A stretch of 64,000 nt of DNA from Microbacterium sp. MAH-37 (GCF_009758255.1 NZ_WSEN01000009.1:186001-250000); one strand, 5' to 3'. Shown: positions 47,606 through 57,197, numbered from the stretch's first letter. Translations and numbers: made by a program. Notes: generated from the letters alone by a model not told the origin.

Positions 47606-48250
47606 GTGCCTGCCATCCGCCCCGTGCCTCCCCGTGTGTCCGCTCCCGATCTCCCCGACCACCTGACTCCGGCCCGCGCGCAGCGCCGTGCCGATCTCCT
47701 CGAGGCGTCCGTGGAGTGCGCAGGCGACACCGACCTCGCGCACGGCAGTCTCGAGCAGTGCGTGCTCACCGGCTCCGCCGATCGTGTCGACCTCACCGGG
47801 GCGACGCTGCTCGACGTGCGCATCGAGGATCTGCGGGCCCCTGTCGTATCGCTGCGGGATTCGACGATCCGGCGCCTGTCCATCGAGCGCGGACGGATCG
47901 GCACGCTCGATCTCTCCACCGCCCGCATCGGCGAGCTCGAGATCCGTGGCGCGAGGATCGACTATCTGTCTCTCGGCGCGGCCAGAGCAGAGGACGTCCT
48001 GATCGCCGACACGATGCTGCACACCCTCGACGTTCCGCAGGCGACGCTCACCCGGGTCCGCTTCGAAGGAACCCGCGCCGATGAGGTCGACACCCGCGGG
48101 CTCGTCGCGAAGGACGTGGACCTGCGCGGACTCGACGCGCTCGCCTACCTCGATGTGCTCTCGCTGCGCGGCGCGACGCTGGGCTCACGCCAGGTCGAAC
48201 TGCTCGCACCGGCCTTCGCCACGGCCGCCGGCATCGACGTCCAGGACTGA
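47606..48250 (+). CDS. Pentapeptide-repeat-like protein
   Basis: A 214-residue protein whose residues about 30-190 show a periodic pattern with hydrophobic positions about every five residues ([50 protein letters not shown]), as in right-handed beta-helix pentapeptide proteins. Some pentapeptide proteins mimic DNA and protect gyrase; nothing here shows that role. It is divergent from the RHH-VOC pair with an apparent leaderless start. The first 25 residues are Pro-rich. Confidence 0.75.
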   Translation: MPAIRPVPPRVSAPDLPDHLTPARAQRRADLLEASVECAGDTDLAHGSLEQCVLTGSADRVDLTGATLLDVRIEDLRAPVVSLRDSTIRRLSIERGRIGTLDLSTARIGELEIRGARIDYLSLGAARAEDVLIADTMLHTLDVPQATLTRVRFEGTRADEVDTRGLVAKDVDLRGLDALAYLDVLSLRGATLGSRQVELLAPAFATAAGIDVQD

Positions 48251-48359
48251 GCCCCGCTCCCTCTCGCGGCTTGCCCTCGCCCCCTGCCCCTGCGGAATGT
48301 CGCAGATTGCCGCATCGCGGCCCGGGGAGCGACCAACAGCGACACTCCCCATCGCGGGG

Positions 48360-49829
48360 TCAGCGCGCCGCGAGCAGCTCCCGCGTGAACGGATGCTGCG
48401 GAGCGGCGAAGACCTCGGTCACCGGCCCCTGCTCGACGATCACGCCGTCCTGCATGACGAGCACCGCATCGCAGACGGCTCCGACCACACCCAGATCGTG
48501 CGAGACGAACACCATGGTCAGGCCGTGCTCGCGCTGCACCCGCCGCAGCAGTGCGAGCACCCGCTCGCGCACGGTCGGATCCAGCGCCGACACCGGTTCG
48601 TCGAGCACCAGCACCTGCGGGTCCGCGGCGAGCGCCCTGGCGATCGCCGCACGCTGACGCTGCCCTCCGGAGAGCTCCCTCGGACGGCGGGCGCCCAGCT
48701 CGGGCTCCAGCCCCACCTCGCCGAGCAGTTCCGCGATCCGCCCCCGGCGCCGCGCACGCGGGACACCGGCCGCTTCGAGCGCCTCGCCGAGCGAGCGGGC
48801 GATGGTCCAGCGCGGATCGAACGCCCCGAGGGGGTCCTGGTGCACGAGCTGCACGCGCTGCGGCGTCACCCAGTCCAGCGTCCCGGTGTCCGGTCTCGTG
48901 ACGCCGACGATCATGCGCGCAAGCGTAGTCTTGCCCGAACCCGACTCGCCCACGACGCCGAGCGTCTGCCCCATCCCCAGCGTGAACGACGCGTCCCGCA
49001 CTGCGGGGCGGTCGTAACTCTTCGAGACCGCTGACGCGCGCAGCAGTGCGGGCCGCTCCGGGCGGAGGACGTCGGTGATCTCATGCCGGGATGCCGCGAC
49101 GAGGTCCTTCGCGTACTGCTCCTGCGGGTGCTCCATGACCTGCGCCGTCGTGCCCTGCTCGACGATCCGGCCGTCGCGCATCACGATCACCCGGTCGGCG
49201 ACGCGTCGCACGGCGGCGAAGTCGTGACTGATGAACAGCACCGCCGTGCCCGCATCGGCGATCTGACGCAGCAGCGCCAGCACCCGCGCCTGCACTGTGG
49301 CATCCAGCGCGGTCGTCGCCTCATCGGCGACCAGCACCGCAGGGGCCGTCGAGACCGCAGAGGCGATCAGCGCCCGCTGTCGCAGACCTCCGGAGAGCTC
49401 ATGCGGGTACTGCCGGGCACGACGCTCGGCGTCCGGCACCGAGACCTGGCGAAGCAGCGACAGCACCCTCGCCTGGTCGGCGGGCATCCCGTGGATGCGC
49501 AGCGGCTCAGCGACCTCGGCACCCACCCGCCGCAGCGGATCCAGCGCGGCGAGCGCATCCTGCGACACCAGCGCGATGCGCCGGCCGCGCAGCGGCCGCC
49601 ACCCGTTCTCGGTCAGCCCCGCGGCATCCATGCCGTCGATCACCAGCGTCGAGGCGGAGACGGATCCGGGGGCAAGCCCCAGCAGCGCCCGTGCCGTCAG
49701 CGACTTGCCTGCCCCGGACTCGCCGACGATGGCGAGGCACTCACCCGGCTCGACGGCGAAGGACACGTCGTCGACGACGACCCGGTCGCCGAACGCGATC
49801 CGCAGCCCGCGCACCTCGACCGCGCTCAT
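48360..49829 (-). CDS. Peptide ABC transporter, fused double ATPase (DppD-DppF type)
   Basis: A 489-residue protein with two ABC ATPase domains. The first has Walker A GESGAGKS near 38, signature LSGGLRQRALIA and Walker B VLVADEATTALD. The second has GESGSGKT near 295, LSGGQRQRAAIA and VLVLDEPVSALD. It combines the roles of DppD and DppF (OppD/OppF) in oligopeptide or nickel uptake. ATG 49829 overlaps the stop of the permease gene (ATGA). It is the last gene of a four-gene uptake operon. Confidence 0.92.
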   Translation of the reverse strand: MSAVEVRGLRIAFGDRVVVDDVSFAVEPGECLAIVGESGAGKSLTARALLGLAPGSVSASTLVIDGMDAAGLTENGWRPLRGRRIALVSQDALAALDPLRRVGAEVAEPLRIHGMPADQARVLSLLRQVSVPDAERRARQYPHELSGGLRQRALIASAVSTAPAVLVADEATTALDATVQARVLALLRQIADAGTAVLFISHDFAAVRRVADRVIVMRDGRIVEQGTTAQVMEHPQEQYAKDLVAASRHEITDVLRPERPALLRASAVSKSYDRPAVRDASFTLGMGQTLGVVGESGSGKTTLARMIVGVTRPDTGTLDWVTPQRVQLVHQDPLGAFDPRWTIARSLGEALEAAGVPRARRRGRIAELLGEVGLEPELGARRPRELSGGQRQRAAIARALAADPQVLVLDEPVSALDPTVRERVLALLRRVQREHGLTMVFVSHDLGVVGAVCDAVLVMQDGVIVEQGPVTEVFAAPQHPFTRELLAAR

Positions 49830-50635
49830 GACCGGATCCCGTCCGCCCGAGCACGCAGGGTGCGTCCGATCACCGTCGCGCTGATCACGGTCAGCGTGAT
49901 CGCCAGCCCCGGGAACACCGAGATCCACCAGGCCCGGCCCAGCACGTTGCGTCCGCCCGACAGCATGAGTCCCCACTCTGGTTGCGGCTCGATCGGGCCG
50001 AGGCCGAGGAAGCTCAGGCCGGCGGCGGCGAGGATGCTCGAGCCGATGCCGATGGTCGCGAGCACGCTCAGCGACCCGAGCACGCCGGGCAGCACGTGCC
50101 GCCGGAATGCGCGCGCCGGCCCGACCCCGAGGATGCGAGCCGCTTCGACGTGCTCCGCGCCCCGCAGCGTGCGCGTCTGCGTGCGTGCCAGCCGGATGTA
50201 CACCGGCACGGCGGCCAGGGTCACGGCGATCGCGACGTTCACGGGTCCCGGGCCGAGCACCGCGACCACGATGAGCGCGGTGAGGAATTCCGGGAACGCC
50301 AGCAGGATGTCGGTGAGCCGCATCGCGACGGCGTCCACCGGCCGCGGCGAGACGCCCGACAGCGCCCCGACCGCGAGTCCCACGACCAGTGCGAGCGTCG
50401 TGGCGAGGAGGCCGATCCCGGCCGAGCGGGCCGCGCCGTAGATCACCCGCGAGTACACGTCCCGCCCGGACTGGTCGGTGCCGAACAGGTGCTCCGGACC
50501 CGGCGGCAGCAGGGCGGCGCGTACGTCGGTCTGCAGCGGGTCGTGCGTGGCGAGCACGCCGGGCAGGAGCGCCGCGACCGCGACCAGCGCCAGGAAGGCG
50601 ACGGCGATCCACATCCCCAGCATCCGGCACCTCAT
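49826..50635 (-). CDS. Peptide ABC transporter permease (DppC type)
   Basis: A 269-residue permease with an N-terminal helix and a five-helix binding-protein-dependent core. It contains LFGTDQSGRDVYSRVIYGAARS near 55 and the EAA-type loop EAARILGVGPARAFRRHVLPG near 170, both typical of the DppC/OppC group. ATG 50635 overlaps the DppB-type gene stop. It pairs with that permease in the membrane. Confidence 0.93.
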   Translation of the reverse strand: MRCRMLGMWIAVAFLALVAVAALLPGVLATHDPLQTDVRAALLPPGPEHLFGTDQSGRDVYSRVIYGAARSAGIGLLATTLALVVGLAVGALSGVSPRPVDAVAMRLTDILLAFPEFLTALIVVAVLGPGPVNVAIAVTLAAVPVYIRLARTQTRTLRGAEHVEAARILGVGPARAFRRHVLPGVLGSLSVLATIGIGSSILAAAGLSFLGLGPIEPQPEWGLMLSGGRNVLGRAWWISVFPGLAITLTVISATVIGRTLRARADGIRS

Positions 50636-51600
50636 CGCCGTTCCCCGATCTGCGGTGCGGGGATCGTGGCCGGCGCCTCGCGCAGGCGCGGATCGAGCAG
50701 CGGATGCAGCAGCTCGACGATCACGTTCACGATCACGAACACCAGGGCGCTGAGCATGATCACGCCGGCGACGACGGGAACGTCGCGGTCGATGATCGCG
50801 GCGAGCGTCACCCGCCCGAGTCCGGGCCGGGCGAAGACGGTCTCGACGAGCACGGCGCCGCCGAGCAGAGAGCCGACCAGGTACGCGGCGAGGGTCATGG
50901 TGCTCGCCGCGCCGTGTCGCAGCGAGTGGTGCAGGGTCAGGCGCACCGGCCCCGCTCCGCGCGCCCGCACGGTCTCGGCGAACGGCTGGCGTTCGGCCTG
51001 ATCCATCCCGTCCCGCAGCACCTGACCGATCAGCGCCGCGATCGGCAGCGCAAGGGTCACGGCGGGCAGCACGATAGTCGTAGGACTCCGAGTGCCGGCC
51101 ACCGGGAACCAGCCCAGCCCGAACGCGAACACCCCGAGCAGCACGAGCCCGATCCAGAACACCGGCGACGACAGCACGATCAGCTCGGCGGTCACGACGA
51201 TGCCCCGCGCGACACCTCGGCGAGCGAACAGCGCGACCGCGAAAGCCAGCGCCAGCGCGATGAGCAGCGCCACCGCGGTGAGTTGCACCGTCGGGCCCAG
51301 CTGCCGGCCGATCACCTCGGCCACCGGCAGCCGCAGCTGGTAGGAGGTGCCGAGGTCGCCGCGCAGCAGACCGCCGAGGTACGAGAAGTACTGCTCCAGC
51401 GGCGGGCGATCCAGACCGAACTCGGTGCGGATGCCCGCCTTGACCTCTTCGCTCACCTGGGCCTGCGGCCCCAGCATCACCGACACCGCGTCGCCAGGAA
51501 TGATCCGGAAGGCGAGGAAGGCGAGCGTCGCGGCGCCCCAGAGGACGACGACGACGGACGCCGCGAGCCCGGCGATCCGGGGCAGCGCGCGACGGTTCAC
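50632..51600 (-). CDS. Peptide ABC transporter permease (DppB type)
   Basis: A 322-residue permease with an N-terminal helix followed by IIPGDAVSVMLGPQAQ (DppB/OppB signature) and an EAA-like loop ETVRARGAGPVRLTLHHSLRHG near 230. The GTG start at 51600 is 16 bp downstream of the solute-binding protein gene. Together with the DppC-type permease it forms the channel. Confidence 0.93.
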   Translation of the reverse strand: MNRRALPRIAGLAASVVVVLWGAATLAFLAFRIIPGDAVSVMLGPQAQVSEEVKAGIRTEFGLDRPPLEQYFSYLGGLLRGDLGTSYQLRLPVAEVIGRQLGPTVQLTAVALLIALALAFAVALFARRGVARGIVVTAELIVLSSPVFWIGLVLLGVFAFGLGWFPVAGTRSPTTIVLPAVTLALPIAALIGQVLRDGMDQAERQPFAETVRARGAGPVRLTLHHSLRHGAASTMTLAAYLVGSLLGGAVLVETVFARPGLGRVTLAAIIDRDVPVVAGVIMLSALVFVIVNVIVELLHPLLDPRLREAPATIPAPQIGERR

Positions 51601-51615
51601 GTCAGTGAGCGTACG

Positions 51616-53238
51616 TCAGCGGTCGAGACTCACGCCGTAGAACAGCGGACGGCCGTACAGGTCGTAGGTGAGACCCTTCACGTCCTTGTTCTGCGCCGTG
51701 ATCGCCGAGTTCACGTAGAGCGGCACGATCGCGACGTGCTCGGCGTTCCACTTCTGCACCTCGGTGTAGATGCGGTTGCGCTGCTCGGGATCCGAAGAGG
51801 CCAGACCCTCGGCGAACAGCTCGTCCAGCGCGGGATCGCTCACCTGCGACGCGTTCTGGAAGCCGTCAGTGCCCAGGTGACTGCGCAGCAGGTCGGGGTC
51901 GACGCCCGAGAAGTCCCAATCGGTGATGTCGTAGGTCTTCGGACCGTACTGCTCGTTGTAGGCGGCGGGCTCGAGCGCCTCGCGCGTGATCTCGAAGCCG
52001 ACCTTCTTCAGGTCGGACTGCACGGCGTTCGCGAGGGCGGCCTTGTCGTCCGAGATCGGCGTCCACGCGATCCAGCGCGCGGACAGGCGCTTGCCGTCCT
52101 TCATCCGGATGCCGTCCGTGTCGCGCGCGGTCCAGCCGGCCTCGTCGAGCAGCGCGTTCGCCGCGTCGGCGTCGAACGGCCAGCTGCCCTCGAGGCTCAT
52201 GTCGTAGCCGGGCGTGGTGGGGCCGAGGATGCTCCAGGCCCGCGGGAACTCGCCGAAGAAGATCTGCTCGACCGCAGCATCCACGTCGATCGCCCTCTCG
52301 AACGCCTGGCGCACCTTCTGGTCGGCGAACACGCCGTACTTCTCGTTCAGGAACAGCGAGTACGGCAGACCGGGGTACTCCTTCGCCTCGACGGTCACGT
52401 CGTCGCCGAGGTCGCCGACGACGTTCGGCGGCAGCTGGCTCGCGACATCCGCCTCACCGGAGGAGACCACGCCGGCGCGCACGGATGCCTCGGGCAGGAT
52501 CTCGACGCGCAGGGTCTCGACCTTCGGGGTCTTCGCTCCCTCGGGCCCCCAGGCGTAGTCGTCGTTGCGGGTGTAGACGATCTCCTGATCGGCCGTGTAC
52601 TCGCTGAGCACGAACGGTCCGGTGCCGACGCTCACGTCAGGGCCGCCCGCTGCGAGTTTGTCAGCGGAACTCTTCAGCACCTTCGGCGACCAGAAGCCCA
52701 GCTGAGCGGTACTCGCGGCCTGCAGGAACGGCGCGTAGGGCTGAGTGAAGCTCACCTCGACCGTGTGCGGATCCACGACCTTCGTGCCGGCGTACAGCTC
52801 GCCGCCGAGCATGTTCGCGGCCTGGGCCGATTTGGTGGCCGGGTCGACGATGCGGTCGAAGTTCGCCTTCACGGCATCCGCGTCGAACGGGGTGCCGTCC
52901 GTGAAGCTGACGTCGTCGCGCAGCTCGAACGTGTAGGTCTTCCCGTCGTCGGACACGGCCCACTTCTTCGCCAGCCACGGCGAGAACGAGCCGTCGGCCT
53001 CCTGGAACACCAGCGAGTCGAGCACCTGGCGCTGCACCATCGCGGTGACGTCGAGCTGGCTCACCTGCGGGTCCATCTTGCCGGCGGAGAGGTTCGCCCC
53101 CTCGATCGCCCAGACGAGTTCGCCGCCCTCCGATCCGGCGTCGCCGCCGGAGGGTGCGGAGCACGCGCTGAGAACCAGAGCGGATGCCGCGGCGATCGCC
53201 GCGAGGGGAAGAAGACGGCGCGCGGTGAAGGCGGGCAT
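51616..53238 (-). CDS. Peptide-binding lipoprotein of the ABC transporter (SBP family 5)
   Basis: A 540-residue extracellular solute-binding protein. The signal peptide ends in the lipobox LVLSAC (Cys about 26), so the protein is lipid-anchored. The mature part has the family 5 pattern: SPWLAKKWAVSDDGKTYTFEL near 95, SFTDGTPFDADAVKANFDR and a long C-terminal lobe. GAGG stands six bases before ATG 53238. It is the first gene of the operon; a peptide, nickel or siderophore ligand is possible. Confidence 0.92.
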   Translation of the reverse strand: MPAFTARRLLPLAAIAAASALVLSACSAPSGGDAGSEGGELVWAIEGANLSAGKMDPQVSQLDVTAMVQRQVLDSLVFQEADGSFSPWLAKKWAVSDDGKTYTFELRDDVSFTDGTPFDADAVKANFDRIVDPATKSAQAANMLGGELYAGTKVVDPHTVEVSFTQPYAPFLQAASTAQLGFWSPKVLKSSADKLAAGGPDVSVGTGPFVLSEYTADQEIVYTRNDDYAWGPEGAKTPKVETLRVEILPEASVRAGVVSSGEADVASQLPPNVVGDLGDDVTVEAKEYPGLPYSLFLNEKYGVFADQKVRQAFERAIDVDAAVEQIFFGEFPRAWSILGPTTPGYDMSLEGSWPFDADAANALLDEAGWTARDTDGIRMKDGKRLSARWIAWTPISDDKAALANAVQSDLKKVGFEITREALEPAAYNEQYGPKTYDITDWDFSGVDPDLLRSHLGTDGFQNASQVSDPALDELFAEGLASSDPEQRNRIYTEVQKWNAEHVAIVPLYVNSAITAQNKDVKGLTYDLYGRPLFYGVSLDR

Positions 53239-53399
53239 GCGTGACCTCGGAAGGGTGCGGGAACGGGACATTCCAGTTTACCCAGAATTACTGGACGGGG
53301 TCGAAGAACCCGGCATCCGGCCTCACCGATAGACTGACGCGACAACCCACACTCAGGCACGCTCACACAGTGCCGCATACATCGCTCAAGGAGACCCCT

Positions 53400-55991
53400 A
53401 TGTCCGAGCACGCCGCGTCCGCGATTCCCGACAAGCCCGCCCTCGAGGGTCTCGAAGCGAAGTGGGGTGAGACCTGGGCTGCGAACGGCACGTACCTGTT
53501 CGATCGGGTCCGCGCCGCCGAGAACGGCCGCGCCGGGGTGTACTCCATCGACACTCCCCCTCCGACAGCATCCGGCAGCCTGCACATCGGCCACGTGTTC
53601 TCGTACACGCACACCGACATCAAGGCCCGGTTCGAGCGGATGCGCGGCAAGAACGTGTTCTATCCGATGGGCTGGGACGACAACGGCCTGCCCACCGAGC
53701 GCCGCGTGCAGAACTACTACGGTGTGCGCTGCGACCCGTCGCTCCCCTACGACGCCGACTTCACGCCCCCGTTCGAGGGCGGCGACAACAAGTCGTCCCG
53801 CGCTGCGGACCAGCAGCCGATCAGCCGCCGGAATTTCATCGAGCTGTGCGAGCGCCTCACCGAGGAGGACGAGAAGCACTTCGAGGCGCTGTTCCGCCAG
53901 CTCGGCCTGAGCGTGGACTGGACGCAGACCTACCGCACCATCTCGTCGGAGACCATCCGGCAGAGCCAGCTCGCCTTCCTGCGCGGGCTCGAGCGCGGCG
54001 AGGCCTACCAGTCGCTCGCACCGACCCTGTGGGACATCGACTTCCGCTCCGCGATCGCGCAGGCCGAGCTCGAGGACCGCGAACAGCCGGCCTCGTACCA
54101 CCGCATCGCGTTCCACAAGACGGATGGCTCCGGCGACATCGAGATCCAGACCACCCGGCCCGAGCTGCTCGCGGCCTGCGTCGGTCTCGTGGCGCACCCC
54201 GACGACGAGCGCTACCAGCCGTACTTCGGCAAGACCGTGCGCACGCCGCTGTTCGACGTCGAGGTGCCGGTGCTCGCGCACCACCTCGCGCAGCCCGACA
54301 AGGGCTCCGGCATCGCCATGATCTGTACCTTCGGCGACGTGACCGACATCGTGTGGTGGCGCGAGCTCGACCTGCCGGTCCGCACCATCCTGGGCGTGGA
54401 CGGCCGCGTGCTGCCCGACGCTCCGGAGGCGATCGTGTCGGATGCCGGGAAGGCGGCCTACGCCGAGCTCGCGGGCAAGACCGTGTTCAGCGCCCGCAAG
54501 CAGATGGTGGAGCTGCTCGAGGGCACCGGCGAGCTGCTCGAGGTCGGCAAGCCGTTCAACCACGCCGTGAAGTTCTTCGAGAAGGGCGACCGCCCGCTCG
54601 AGATCGTCTCGACCCGGCAGTGGTACCTGCGCAACGGCGCCCGCGACGAGGCGCTGCGCGAGCAGCTCATCGCGAACGGACGCGAGCTGGCGTGGCACCC
54701 GGACTTCATGCGGGTGCGCTACGAGAACTGGGTCGGCGGCCTGACCGGCGACTGGCTGATCTCGCGGCAGCGCTTCTTCGGCGTGCCGATCCCGGTCTGG
54801 TACGCGCTCGACGCGAACGGCGAGCGCGACTACGACCGTGTGCTGACTCCGTCGCTGGAGAGCCTGCCGATCGACCCGACGACCGACGTTCCCGAGGGCT
54901 ACGCCGAGGAGCAGCGCGGCGTGCCCGGCGGCTTCGACGCCGAGAAGGACATCTTCGACACCTGGGCGACGTCCTCGCTCACGCCGCAGCTGGCCGGCGG
55001 CTGGCAGCGCGACGAGGACCTCTGGAACCTCGTGGCGCCGTTCGACCTCCGGCCGCAGGGTCAGGACATCATCCGCACCTGGCTGTTCTCCACGATGCTG
55101 CGCTCCACTCTCGAGGACCAGCGCTCGCCGTGGGCCAATGCGGCGATCTCCGGCTTCATCGTCGACCCCGACCGCAAGAAGATGTCGAAGTCGAAGGGCA
55201 ACGTGGTCACTCCGGCCGACATCCTCGACAAGCACGGCTCGGACGCCGTGCGGTACTGGTCTGCGTCGAGCCGCCTGGGCATGGACGCGGCGTTCGACCC
55301 GCAGAACCCGACGCAGGTGAAGATCGGCCGCCGCCTGGCCATCAAGATCCTCAACGCGGCGAAGTTCGTGCTGTCGTTCCCCGTCACCGAGGGCGCGCAG
55401 ATCACGCACGCTCTGGATGCCTCGATGCTCACCGCGCTCGACCAGGTGGTGCAGGGCGCCACCGCCGCATATGAGAACTACGACCAGGCCAAGGCGCTGG
55501 AGATCACCGAGGCGTTCTTCTGGACGTTCTGCGACGACTACCTCGAGCTGGTCAAGGAGCGCGCCTACGACCAGACGAACGTCGGCCAGGCATCCGCCGC
55601 GCTGGCGCTGCGCCTGGCACTGTCTACGCTGCTGCGCCTGCTCGCCCCGATCGTGTCCTTCGCGACCGAGGAGGCCTGGTCGTGGTTCGAGGAGGGCTCG
55701 ATCCACACCGCAGACTGGCCGGCTGAGCTCGGCATCGAGGGCGACGCCACCGTGCTCGCCACGGCGAGCGAGGCGCTGATCGGCATCCGCCGCGCGAAGA
55801 CCGAGGCGAAGGCCTCGCAGAAGACGCCGGTCGCCGCTGCGACCATCTCGGCTCCTGCGGAGAAGGTCGCCGCGCTCGAGTCGGCGGCCGACGATCTGCG
55901 CGCCGTGGGCCGCATCGCCGAGCTGTCCTTCGCCGAGGCCGACGAGCTCGCCGTCACGGCGATCGAGCTGGCACCGGCCGAGGAGGCGTGA
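53400..55991 (+). CDS. valS: Valyl-tRNA synthetase
   Basis: An 863-residue class I synthetase. HIGH motif SGSLHIGH (about 62), editing domain (about 180-390), KMSKS in DRKKMSKSKGNVVTP (about 595) and the anticodon-binding domain; the C-terminal coiled-coil is short. AAGGAG lies six bases before ATG 53400. The 160-bp region upstream has no T-box; a TAGACT (53330-53335) may be the -10 box. It is divergent from the peptide transporter operon. Confidence 0.97.
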   Translation: MSEHAASAIPDKPALEGLEAKWGETWAANGTYLFDRVRAAENGRAGVYSIDTPPPTASGSLHIGHVFSYTHTDIKARFERMRGKNVFYPMGWDDNGLPTERRVQNYYGVRCDPSLPYDADFTPPFEGGDNKSSRAADQQPISRRNFIELCERLTEEDEKHFEALFRQLGLSVDWTQTYRTISSETIRQSQLAFLRGLERGEAYQSLAPTLWDIDFRSAIAQAELEDREQPASYHRIAFHKTDGSGDIEIQTTRPELLAACVGLVAHPDDERYQPYFGKTVRTPLFDVEVPVLAHHLAQPDKGSGIAMICTFGDVTDIVWWRELDLPVRTILGVDGRVLPDAPEAIVSDAGKAAYAELAGKTVFSARKQMVELLEGTGELLEVGKPFNHAVKFFEKGDRPLEIVSTRQWYLRNGARDEALREQLIANGRELAWHPDFMRVRYENWVGGLTGDWLISRQRFFGVPIPVWYALDANGERDYDRVLTPSLESLPIDPTTDVPEGYAEEQRGVPGGFDAEKDIFDTWATSSLTPQLAGGWQRDEDLWNLVAPFDLRPQGQDIIRTWLFSTMLRSTLEDQRSPWANAAISGFIVDPDRKKMSKSKGNVVTPADILDKHGSDAVRYWSASSRLGMDAAFDPQNPTQVKIGRRLAIKILNAAKFVLSFPVTEGAQITHALDASMLTALDQVVQGATAAYENYDQAKALEITEAFFWTFCDDYLELVKERAYDQTNVGQASAALALRLALSTLLRLLAPIVSFATEEAWSWFEEGSIHTADWPAELGIEGDATVLATASEALIGIRRAKTEAKASQKTPVAAATISAPAEKVAALESAADDLRAVGRIAELSFAEADELAVTAIELAPAEEA

Positions 55992-56224
55992 TGCAGCTCG
56001 GAACGCGCTGGGCCGCGGGCGCCGAGCCGCCGGCATCCGTCCCCGCCGCACTGCGACCGGGCATCTCCGAGGTCGAGGCCGAACTGGCTGGGTCCCTGAG
56101 CCTTTCGAAGGGCCACTGGACGCTCACCTGGCTCGAGGGTCGCCCGATCGCAGAGCTGGATGCCGGGTGGGAGGTCCTGCTCACGGCATCCGGCGACGTG
56201 GTCGCCCGCCCGTTCCAGGACTGA
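55991..56224 (+). CDS. Small protein coupled to valS
   Basis: A 77-residue ORF whose ATG overlaps the valS stop (TGATG) and is preceded by GAGGAGG within valS, indicating translational coupling. The C-terminal half (HWTLTWLEGRPIAEL and following) looks folded. The middle residues AGSLSLSKG are encoded by a dispersed palindromic repeat (56090-56114), so part of this protein is element-derived. I recognise no family. Confidence 0.65.
   Translation: MQLGTRWAAGAEPPASVPAALRPGISEVEAELAGSLSLSKGHWTLTWLEGRPIAELDAGWEVLLTASGDVVARPFQD
56090..56114. repeat. Dispersed palindromic element within a coding sequence
   Basis: A 25-bp element, GGGTCCCTGAGCCTTTCGAA followed by GGGCC, with GGTCCCT/AGGGCC ends. 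It resembles the short repeat commonly scattered in Microbacteriaceae genomes. Here it lies inside the open reading frame of the valS-coupled small gene. Confidence 0.65.
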
Positions 56225-56230
56225 GCGGTC

Positions 56231-56274
56231 ATGAGTGAGCCCCCTGTCGCGCACGCGGCAGGGGGCTCACTCAT
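56231..56274. terminator. Bidirectional terminator
   Basis: A perfect 16-bp stem (56231-56246 with 56259-56274) that can extend four more pairs (first one T-G) to a GCAC tetraloop. It lies between convergent genes. Confidence 0.8.
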
Positions 56275-56283
56275 GGGTGTGCG

Positions 56284-56502
56284 TCAGCGACGAGTCAGCC
56301 CGAGCTGGGCCAGCGCGTGGTCTACGGCACGGGGGTCCTGCTTGCGGGACTGCTGCTCGCGCAGCAGGTCGAAGGCGAGCTCGCGGCGCTCGGCGCGGCG
56401 CTCGCGGCGGTGCGCGACGAAGGCCGTGAGGCTGTCGGCGACCCGCAGCAGGGTGCGCTCGGCGGCGGTGGGAGTGGCGATGTGCAGCGTTGCGGCGGTC
56501 AT
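56284..56502 (-). CDS. Small basic protein coupled to an HTH regulator
   Basis: A 72-residue, strongly basic and helical protein (RVADSLTAFVAHRRERRAERRE near residues 20-41). GAGGAG is placed five bases before ATG 56502, itself 2 bp after the regulator stop, so the two form an operon. No membrane segment. The family is not recognised; small proteins of this look follow ArsR-like regulators in related genera (general impression). Confidence 0.65.
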   Translation of the reverse strand: MTAATLHIATPTAAERTLLRVADSLTAFVAHRRERRAERRELAFDLLREQQSRKQDPRAVDHALAQLGLTRR

Positions 56503-56504
56503 GA

Positions 56505-57131
56505 TTACTCCTCAGTGCTCTGGGCGGAGCCGGACTGGCCCGGCAGGTCGAAGATCTCGGAACGGAGGCTGACGCGGCGTGTGCCGGGTGCTCCCTCCTG
56601 GCCCTTGTAGCGCTCGACGACGGCATCGACGAGATCACTGAGCTCCTTGCGCACGTCTGCCATCTGCGCGGGCGTCAGGTCGAGCATCGTCGTCATCACG
56701 AGCCCCGCGTCGCGCCATCCCTCGGGGACCGCGGACTCGGGTCGGTTCAGATAGTCCATCAGCGTCTGATGCCTCAGTCTGAAGAACTCGGCGGAGACGA
56801 TCTGCGCGGCGGCGCGATTGGCCGGCGACATCGTCTCGTCGGGGCCGGGCAGGTTGATGCGCCCCTTGGGACGCTCCCACCACCGCTCACGAGCGGTGCC
56901 ACGACCTTCCACCTCGCGGATCAGGTCATGGGCGGCGAGAGCCCGCAGGTGGTAACTGGTCGCGCCAGACGTCTCGCCGATCAGCGCGGCAAGCGAGCTC
57001 GCCGTCTGCGGACCACGTTCGCTGAGCAGGTCGTAGATGCGCACCCGCAGCGGGTGCGCCAGCGCCTTCAACGCTCCGGCATCCAGCGTGCGAGGCTGGT
57101 CCGTCTTGTCGTGCTGCTCTTCTGTGCTCAT
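56505..57131 (-). CDS. ArsR-like winged-helix transcriptional regulator
   Basis: A 208-residue regulator with an N-terminal winged helix (LKALAHPLRVRIYDLLSERGPQT and SGATSYHLRALAAHDLIREVEGRG, about 20-75) and a helical C-terminal domain. Cysteine metal sites are absent. The start ATG 57131 is seven bases after a -10 TATCTT (57144-57139) with -35 TTGCAA 17 bp further up, so a leaderless transcript is likely; the frame to 57167 is an extension through the promoter. A symmetric four-half-site operator spans this promoter, implying autoregulation. Confidence 0.85.
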   Translation of the reverse strand: MSTEEQHDKTDQPRTLDAGALKALAHPLRVRIYDLLSERGPQTASSLAALIGETSGATSYHLRALAAHDLIREVEGRGTARERWWERPKGRINLPGPDETMSPANRAAAQIVSAEFFRLRHQTLMDYLNRPESAVPEGWRDAGLVMTTMLDLTPAQMADVRKELSDLVDAVVERYKGQEGAPGTRRVSLRSEIFDLPGQSGSAQSTEE

Positions 57132-57134
57132 ACA

Positions 57135-57180
57135 TGCAAAGATACCTATGCAAAGGTCTCTTTGCAAGTGTTTCTTTGCA
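57135..57180. promoter_or_regulatory. Nested palindromic operator of the ArsR-like gene
   Basis: Four heptamers, TGCAAAG at 57135 and 57149 and CTTTGCA at 57160 and 57174, form two palindromes on the same centre (57157.5) with 14-bp steps on each side. They overlap both -10 and -35 of the regulator promoter. Confidence 0.7.
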
Positions 57181-57197
57181 AAAGTTTTCGGGCAGCG

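Noticed and set aside
49830..50630. Upstream extension of the double ATPase frame
   Set aside because: It overlaps the whole DppC-type permease in another frame and is Arg-rich; ATG 49829 with ATGA coupling is convincing.
53272..53399. Possible T-box or other riboswitch upstream of valS
   Set aside because: No GGTGG-ACCGCGG-type T-box or specifier stem is present; only a short CCAGT/ACTGG repeat is visible.
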